The notes beneath the pieces were generated by a model. The model made no database searches. It was not told the origin of the DNA and was given only the letters and a program-made list of their open reading frames with translations. A stretch of 64,000 nucleotides of DNA, from the NCBI RefSeq assembly GCF_018603885.1, contig NZ_JAHGAW010000010.1, positions 1 through 64,000 of the forward strand, written 5' to 3'. A program made the translations under genes and the position numbers. Positions 59,697-64,000 of this stretch are shown in pieces; the first letter of the stretch is position 1; every line of letters starts with the position of its first letter. Source of the DNA: Sphingobium nicotianae (GTDB lineage: Bacteria; Pseudomonadota; Alphaproteobacteria; Sphingomonadales; Sphingomonadaceae).

Positions 59697-60713
59697 ATGT
59701 ACCGTCTAGCCCGATATGATGTCGCGCGCCGTTTTGCGGATGCGCGGATACGTATCCTGATGCAGCTTCTCTTCGGCGTCAGTTGCTCGGCGGCGCTCGT
59801 GGGCCTCCTCCTGATCGTCAGGCTGTGGGTGCCGCTCTCCGCACCATTCGCCTTCATCTTCCCGGCGATCCTCGTCGCCACACTTTACGGCCGATGGCCC
59901 GCCGGCCTTGCCGCAATGATCAGCGGGATCGTTACCTTCGCCTTTTTCATTCTGCCGTCCAGCACGCCGCTCTCCTTCACATCTGCAAGCGTGTTCAGCC
60001 GCGGTGTGATCGCGGCGGTGGTCGGAAGCATGTTGCTCATCTTCGCGGAGATCTTCCGCCGCACCGTCGCCGGGAACGCCGACGCGCGCGATCGCGAGAT
60101 TGAGCGCGGCGAGATAATGTTACGCGAGCTGGAGCACCGCACGCGCAACAATTTCGCGCTGGTCGCCAGCCTGCTCGACTTCCAGAGACGCCAGGCGACC
60201 ACGCCGGAAGTGATCCATGCGCTCGATCATGCGATGCGACGGGTCCATACCTTCGCCGATGCCTATTCGCAGCTCGGCAGCAGGCAGAGCGCGGGCGGCG
60301 AAGTCGACATGCGACCCTATCTCGCACGGCTGCTCGATCGCGTGTCCGATGGGCTGTTCGGCGAGGAGATCAAGATCGAGAATGAGATTGCTCCGATCGC
60401 CCTGCCGAGCCGCAAGGCGGTCGCGATCGGTCTCTACGTCAACGAGGCGCTGACCAACTGCGCCAAATATGCCTTCCCGGAGGGGCGCGGCGGCACGGTC
60501 AAGGTGACGCTCGCCATGGAGGAGGGGGGATGGCGGCTGACCGTGCGCGACGACGGCATCGGCGGAGAAATAGCGACCACGCAGAGCGACAAGGGCGCGA
60601 AGAACGGTCTGGGCGCTATTCTGTTTCAGGCGCTGGCGATGCAGGCGGGGGCGAAGCACCATGTTTCCGTATCGCAGGAAGGCCGGCAACTCGATCTGAT
60701 GAGCGACGGGTAG
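59697..60713 (+). CDS. Sensor histidine kinase (HisKA_2 type, DUF4118-like membrane domain)
   Basis: The protein has 338 residues from the ATG at 59697, with GGAGGGAG upstream. About four membrane helices form an N-terminal DUF4118-like domain (APFAFIFPAILVATLYGRWPAG). The HisKA_2 phospho-acceptor is His147 in RELEHRTRNNFALVASLL. The HATPase domain has NEALTNCAKYAFP, VRDDGIGG and a degenerate G2 box GAKNGLGAILFQAL. There is no response regulator next to it. Such kinases in alphaproteobacteria often feed the general stress response or a stand-alone regulator. An AT-rich 244-bp leader lies between it and putA. Confidence 0.88.
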   Translation: MYRLARYDVARRFADARIRILMQLLFGVSCSAALVGLLLIVRLWVPLSAPFAFIFPAILVATLYGRWPAGLAAMISGIVTFAFFILPSSTPLSFTSASVFSRGVIAAVVGSMLLIFAEIFRRTVAGNADARDREIERGEIMLRELEHRTRNNFALVASLLDFQRRQATTPEVIHALDHAMRRVHTFADAYSQLGSRQSAGGEVDMRPYLARLLDRVSDGLFGEEIKIENEIAPIALPSRKAVAIGLYVNEALTNCAKYAFPEGRGGTVKVTLAMEEGGWRLTVRDDGIGGEIATTQSDKGAKNGLGAILFQALAMQAGAKHHVSVSQEGRQLDLMSDG

Positions 60714-60783
60714 CTCATGGCCTCCCCCGCCTATGACAGAGGTCGATGTTGCGCCAGCACCAATCCTTGCCGAAGCGGCCGTT

Positions 60784-61968
60784 TTAGACCGGAAGCCCCA
60801 CATAATTCTCGGCGATGCTGGTCTGAGCGGCACGGCTGGAGGCGATATAGTCCAGCTCGGCGACCTGCATGGCACGCTCGAACGGGCCATCCTCGGGGAA
60901 GCGATGCATCAGGCGCGTGAGTGACCAGCTGAAACGCTCGGCCTTCCAGACGCGGGCGAGCGCCCGGTCGGAATAGGCCGGGATCGCATCATTGTCGCCG
61001 CGCCGGAAGAAAGCGGTGAGCGCCTCTGCCGCATAATGGACGTCGCTCGCCGCGAGGTTGAGGCCCTTGGCACCGGTCGGCGGGACGATATGCGCGGCGT
61101 CGCCGCAGAGCAGCAGGCTGCCGTGGCGCATCGGCGCAAAAACATAGCTGCGCAGCGGTGCGATCGATTTTTCGATCGACGGACCGCGCGTGATATGCGC
61201 CGCCGCCTGCGGGCCAAGGCGGATCGCCAGCTCATCCCAGATGCGCTCGTCCGGCCAGTCCTCGACACGCTCTGTGAGCGGAACATCGATATAATAGCGG
61301 CTGCGCGTCTCGCTGCGCTGCGACGCCAGGGCAAAACCGCGCGCGTGATTGGCGTAGATCAGTTCGTGATTGCAGGGCGGCACGTCGGCGAGGATGCCCA
61401 ACCAGCCGAACGGATATTCGCGCTCATATTCTTTGCCGACGCTGACTGGAATCGCCTTGCGGCTAGGGCCGTGGAAGCCGTCACAGCCCACGATTATTCG
61501 TGCATCCACGCGGTGCTGCACACCATCCTTCAGGTAGGTAACGAATGGCGCGTCGCTCTCTATATCGTGCAGCGCGACGTCCGCGGCTTCATAGACGACC
61601 TCCAGCCCGCGCCCATGCCGCGCGTCCATCAGATCGCGGGTCAGCTCGGTCTGGCCATAGACGGTCACATGCTGGCCGGTGAGACCGGCAATGTCGATGC
61701 GGATCAGCCGCTCGCCATCCGTGAGATTGAAGCCGTCATGGACCAGTCCCTCGGCCTTGAGCCGTGCGTCGAGGCCGAGACGTTCCATCAGATCGACCGT
61801 CACCCGCTCGAGGACGCCAGCCCGGATGCGGCCGAGCACATAATCCGGCGTGTGCCGCTCCAGCACGACGCAGTCGATGCCCTCTGCACGCAGCAAATGG
61901 CCGAGCAATAGCCCCGCCGGTCCCGCGCCGATGATGCAGATCTGAGTGATGACGCCTCTCCCGTTCAT
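60784..61968 (-). CDS. pobA: 4-Hydroxybenzoate 3-monooxygenase PobA
   Basis: PobA hydroxylates 4-hydroxybenzoate to protocatechuate with NADPH and O2. The protein has 394 residues from the ATG at 61968, the same length as the characterised Pseudomonas enzyme. Motifs match across the protein: IIGAGPAGLLLGHLLRAEGI, DYVLGRIRAGVLE, VTVYGQTELTRDLM, the DG motif GCDGFHGPSR, HELIYANH (the substrate tyrosine), GDAAHIVPPTGAKGLNLA and the C-terminal ENYVGLP tyrosine. It is divergent from an AraC regulator of the PobR type. Downstream protocatechuate cleavage genes are not in the window. Confidence 0.96.
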   Translation of the reverse strand: MNGRGVITQICIIGAGPAGLLLGHLLRAEGIDCVVLERHTPDYVLGRIRAGVLERVTVDLMERLGLDARLKAEGLVHDGFNLTDGERLIRIDIAGLTGQHVTVYGQTELTRDLMDARHGRGLEVVYEAADVALHDIESDAPFVTYLKDGVQHRVDARIIVGCDGFHGPSRKAIPVSVGKEYEREYPFGWLGILADVPPCNHELIYANHARGFALASQRSETRSRYYIDVPLTERVEDWPDERIWDELAIRLGPQAAAHITRGPSIEKSIAPLRSYVFAPMRHGSLLLCGDAAHIVPPTGAKGLNLAASDVHYAAEALTAFFRRGDNDAIPAYSDRALARVWKAERFSWSLTRLMHRFPEDGPFERAMQVAELDYIASSRAAQTSIAENYVGLPV

Positions 61969-62038
61969 GCTCACATTCTTCCGCCCCCACATCGAATTTG
62001 AAAGGGACGGTTCGGACAGTCTCTGGTACAATCAGGAC

Positions 62039-62896
62039 ATGGCCGCCGAGACCGACAACGTCCCCACCTATGCGCTTTATGGGGAAAATCAGCCTCTTCC
62101 TCTCGAGGATTTCTTCCATTGCGAGACGATCGCGGTGCGCAGCCAGCGGTACAATTGGGAAATTTCGCCCCATCTCCACCCGACGCTGTCGCAGATGCTC
62201 TTCGTCGCGCGCGGCGAGGCCGAGGTGCAGCTGGACAAAGCCCGCCATGTCGTCCGAGGGCCGGTGCTGGTGTGCGTGCCCACCGACATCGTCCACGCCT
62301 TCCGCTTCTCGGGGGATGTCGTCGGCTTCATCGTGACGGTGTCGCGGGATTTTCTGGAGAGCCTTGGACGGCACGACATATTGCGCAAGCGGATGAAAGA
62401 AGCGGCCTTTCACCACCCGACGCCGGAGAGCGTGCGTGGACTATTGCAGATCGGCCGGCAGTTGCTGGCCGCCGAGCACGACCGGTTCGACCCCGATGGG
62501 CACAAGCTGCACCGCAGCCTCGCCGAAGCCTGGCTGCGCCTCGCCATCCGGCCCGCCGTGCCGCCGGCTCCCACCGGCGGCACGATCGCGCAGAAATTCC
62601 TGGCACTGGTCGAGACCAATTATCGCGCCCACAAACCGCTTCCCTGGTATGCCGCGCAGCTCAACTGCACGGTGCGCACGCTCACCCGGCAGAGCGAGCA
62701 GGCCTTCGGCATGCCGCCGCTGCGCATCATCAACCGGCGGCTGACGCTGGAGGCGAGCCGGATGCTGCGCGCAAGCAACATGAGTTGCGGCACGGTGGCA
62801 GCGGAGCTGGGTTTCGAGGACCCATCCTATTTCTCGCGCTTCTACCTGCAGAAGACCGGCAAGCGGCCGAGCGCCGAGAAGCGGAAAGGCGCATAG
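62039..62896 (+). CDS. pobR: AraC-family regulator, PobR type
   Basis: The 285-residue protein starts at the ATG at 62039; an upstream frame to 61946 overlaps pobA. The N-terminal AraC ligand domain has a cupin-like core (YNWEISPHLHPTLSQMLFV, VLVCVPTDIVHAF). The two C-terminal helix-turn-helix units are CTVRTLTRQSEQAFGMPP and GTVAAELGFEDPSYFSRFYL. Divergent position 70 bp from pobA and the known AraC-type PobR of several Proteobacteria make it the likely 4-hydroxybenzoate-responsive activator of pobA. The assignment rests partly on context. Confidence 0.87.
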   Translation: MAAETDNVPTYALYGENQPLPLEDFFHCETIAVRSQRYNWEISPHLHPTLSQMLFVARGEAEVQLDKARHVVRGPVLVCVPTDIVHAFRFSGDVVGFIVTVSRDFLESLGRHDILRKRMKEAAFHHPTPESVRGLLQIGRQLLAAEHDRFDPDGHKLHRSLAEAWLRLAIRPAVPPAPTGGTIAQKFLALVETNYRAHKPLPWYAAQLNCTVRTLTRQSEQAFGMPPLRIINRRLTLEASRMLRASNMSCGTVAAELGFEDPSYFSRFYLQKTGKRPSAEKRKGA

Positions 62897-62935
62897 CCCC
62901 TCCCCGCGGGAAGAGGCTATGACCGCGATCGGCGA

Positions 62936-64000
62936 TCAGATCGGATAATGGCCCGGCTCGGTCTCGATCGTGATCCAGCGCAGCTCGGTGAAGCTGTCGA
63001 TGCCCGCCTTGCCGCCGAACCGGCCATAGCCCGAGCCCTTCATGCCGCCGAACGGCATCTGCGCTTCATCATGCACGGTCGAGCCGTTGATGTGGCACAT
63101 GCCGCTCTCGATCTTGCGGGCAAGCTTGAGGCCCTTGGCGATGTCCCTGGTGAAGATGGCGGCGGAGAGGCCATATTCGGTGTCGTTGGCCAGCTCGATC
63201 GCATGATCCGCGTCGCGCGCGCGGATGATGCCCACCACCGGGCCGAAGCTCTCGTCGCTGAACAGCTTCATGTCGGTCGTCACCTTGTCGATGACATGAG
63301 CGGGCATGAGGACGTTGGAACTGGTATCGCCGCCGGTGAGTTGTTCGGCACCCTTGGCAAGCGCGTCGGCGATCAGGCTCTGGCAATGCGCCACCGTCTT
63401 GGCATCGACCACGGCGCCCAGCGGAGTGGTGCCCACGGCGGGATCGCCCACGGCCATCGACTTCGCCTTGGCGCCGAACTTGGCGGCGAACTCATCGGCG
63501 ACCGCATCGACCACGATGATCCGCTCGGTGGACATGCAGATCTGGCCCTGATTCATGAAGGCACCGAACGCAGCGGACTTCACCGCCTCGTCGATGTCGG
63601 CATCCTCCAGCACGATGAGCGGCGCCTTGCCGCCCAGCTCCAGCAGCACGGGCTTGAGATGCTCCGCCGCGCGCTTGGCGATGATCTTGCCGACCGCCGT
63701 CGAGCCGGTGAAGTTGATGCGCTTGACCTGCGGCGCGTCGATCAGCGCGCCCACCACGTCGCCCGCATCGGCCGGGGCATTGGTCACTACATTGACGACG
63801 CCGTCGGGGAAGCCCGCCTCGGCGAACGCCTCGATGATCAGCGCATGGGTGCGTGGGCAGGTCTCGCTGGCCTTGAGGATCACGGCGTTGCCGCAGGCGA
63901 GCGGCACGGCGATGGCGCGCACGCCCAGGATGATTGGCGCGTTCCAGGGCGCGATGCCCAGGATGACGCCGACCGGCTCCTTGAGGGCCATGGCGAGACA
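62936..64000 (-). CDS. Aldehyde dehydrogenase (vanillin/salicylaldehyde dehydrogenase-like), N-terminus outside the window
   Basis: The frame is open to the right edge and the visible 354 residues correspond to the last three-quarters of a class 3-type aldehyde dehydrogenase. The catalytic Glu is in VLLELGGKAPLIV and the catalytic Cys in NQGQICMSTERII. The Rossmann part carries ILGIAPWNAPIILGV and NFTGSTAVGKIIAKRA. The first residues of the visible part read CLAMALKEPVGV, so the true start lies beyond 64000. Branch features fit benzaldehyde, vanillin or salicylaldehyde dehydrogenases. Next to pobA/pobR it would feed an aromatic acid into the protocatechuate route, for example from an aldehyde made by the benzoylformate-decarboxylase-like enzyme. 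Confidence 0.9.
   Translation of the reverse strand, partial: CLAMALKEPVGVILGIAPWNAPIILGVRAIAVPLACGNAVILKASETCPRTHALIIEAFAEAGFPDGVVNVVTNAPADAGDVVGALIDAPQVKRINFTGSTAVGKIIAKRAAEHLKPVLLELGGKAPLIVLEDADIDEAVKSAAFGAFMNQGQICMSTERIIVVDAVADEFAAKFGAKAKSMAVGDPAVGTTPLGAVVDAKTVAHCQSLIADALAKGAEQLTGGDTSSNVLMPAHVIDKVTTDMKLFSDESFGPVVGIIRARDADHAIELANDTEYGLSAAIFTRDIAKGLKLARKIESGMCHINGSTVHDEAQMPFGGMKGSGYGRFGGKAGIDSFTELRWITIETEPGHYPI

Noticed and set aside
62020..62032. TACAAT as a -10 box for pobR
   Set aside because: No acceptable -35 sequence at the right distance.

Overview
The window looks like chromosomal DNA from a sphingomonad (Alphaproteobacteria, Sphingomonas/Sphingobium/Novosphingobium type). The grounds are high GC, seven TonB-dependent receptors (TBDRs) with sphingomonad-type plugs, repeated TBDR plus major facilitator (MFS) pairings, a near-perfect LigW, a PutA without the ribbon-helix-helix domain, and IS5/IS3-type insertion sequence scraps. 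No rRNA, tRNA, CRISPR array or phage module was seen.

Layout. (1) 0-7.6 kb: edge of an IS5-family element, a LysR regulator divergent from a TBDR, then a MetE-like zinc enzyme, an SMP-30 lactonase and an MFS carrier. (2) 7.8-27.6 kb: a large aromatic ring-cleavage island. It holds a minus-strand operon (metallo-beta-lactamase fold hydrolase, fumarylacetoacetase, ACMSD-type amidohydrolase, MFS), a second minus-strand unit (TBDR, extradiol dioxygenase, FAD monooxygenase, FAH-family hydrolase), TetR and IclR regulators, a QorB-like reductase, an exported DUF3237 protein, a TfdA-type dioxygenase, an MFS, another TBDR and an exported NTF2-like protein. (3) 27.7-34 kb: a quinone-oxidoreductase/LysR divergent pair, a folded repeat, a TBDR/MarR divergent pair and a decayed antiporter. 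(4) 34-41.1 kb: TetR, aromatic-acid MFS, TBDR, LigW (5-carboxyvanillate decarboxylase) and a benzoylformate-decarboxylase-like enzyme. (5) 41.2-49.7 kb: a divergent catabolic unit. Crotonase, 2-hydroxyacid dehydrogenase and a beta-keto acid cleavage enzyme lie on one strand. MFS, LuxR-type regulator, TBDR, carboxymuconolactone-decarboxylase-family protein and class II aldolase lie on the other. (6) 49.9-55.2 kb: TBDR, PepSY-type membrane protein and a two-component system. (7) 55.3-64 kb: a serine dehydratase remnant, PutA, a HisKA_2 histidine kinase, pobA/pobR and the end of an aldehyde dehydrogenase gene.

The recurring logic is substrate capture at the outer membrane (TBDR), passage through the inner membrane (MFS), and cytoplasmic modification or ring cleavage, with a local regulator for each module. 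Two sets of inverted repeats support module-specific regulons. ATTCC-N7/8-GGAAT sites lie in four intergenic regions of the 12-21 kb island. CTGTCC-N10-GGACAG sites lie upstream of both the MFS gene and the TBDR that flank the LuxR-type gene. The most novel-looking parts are the 41-50 kb divergent module, whose crotonase lacks the usual catalytic glutamates, and the LigW/benzoylformate decarboxylase module. Substrates are not determined by sequence alone.
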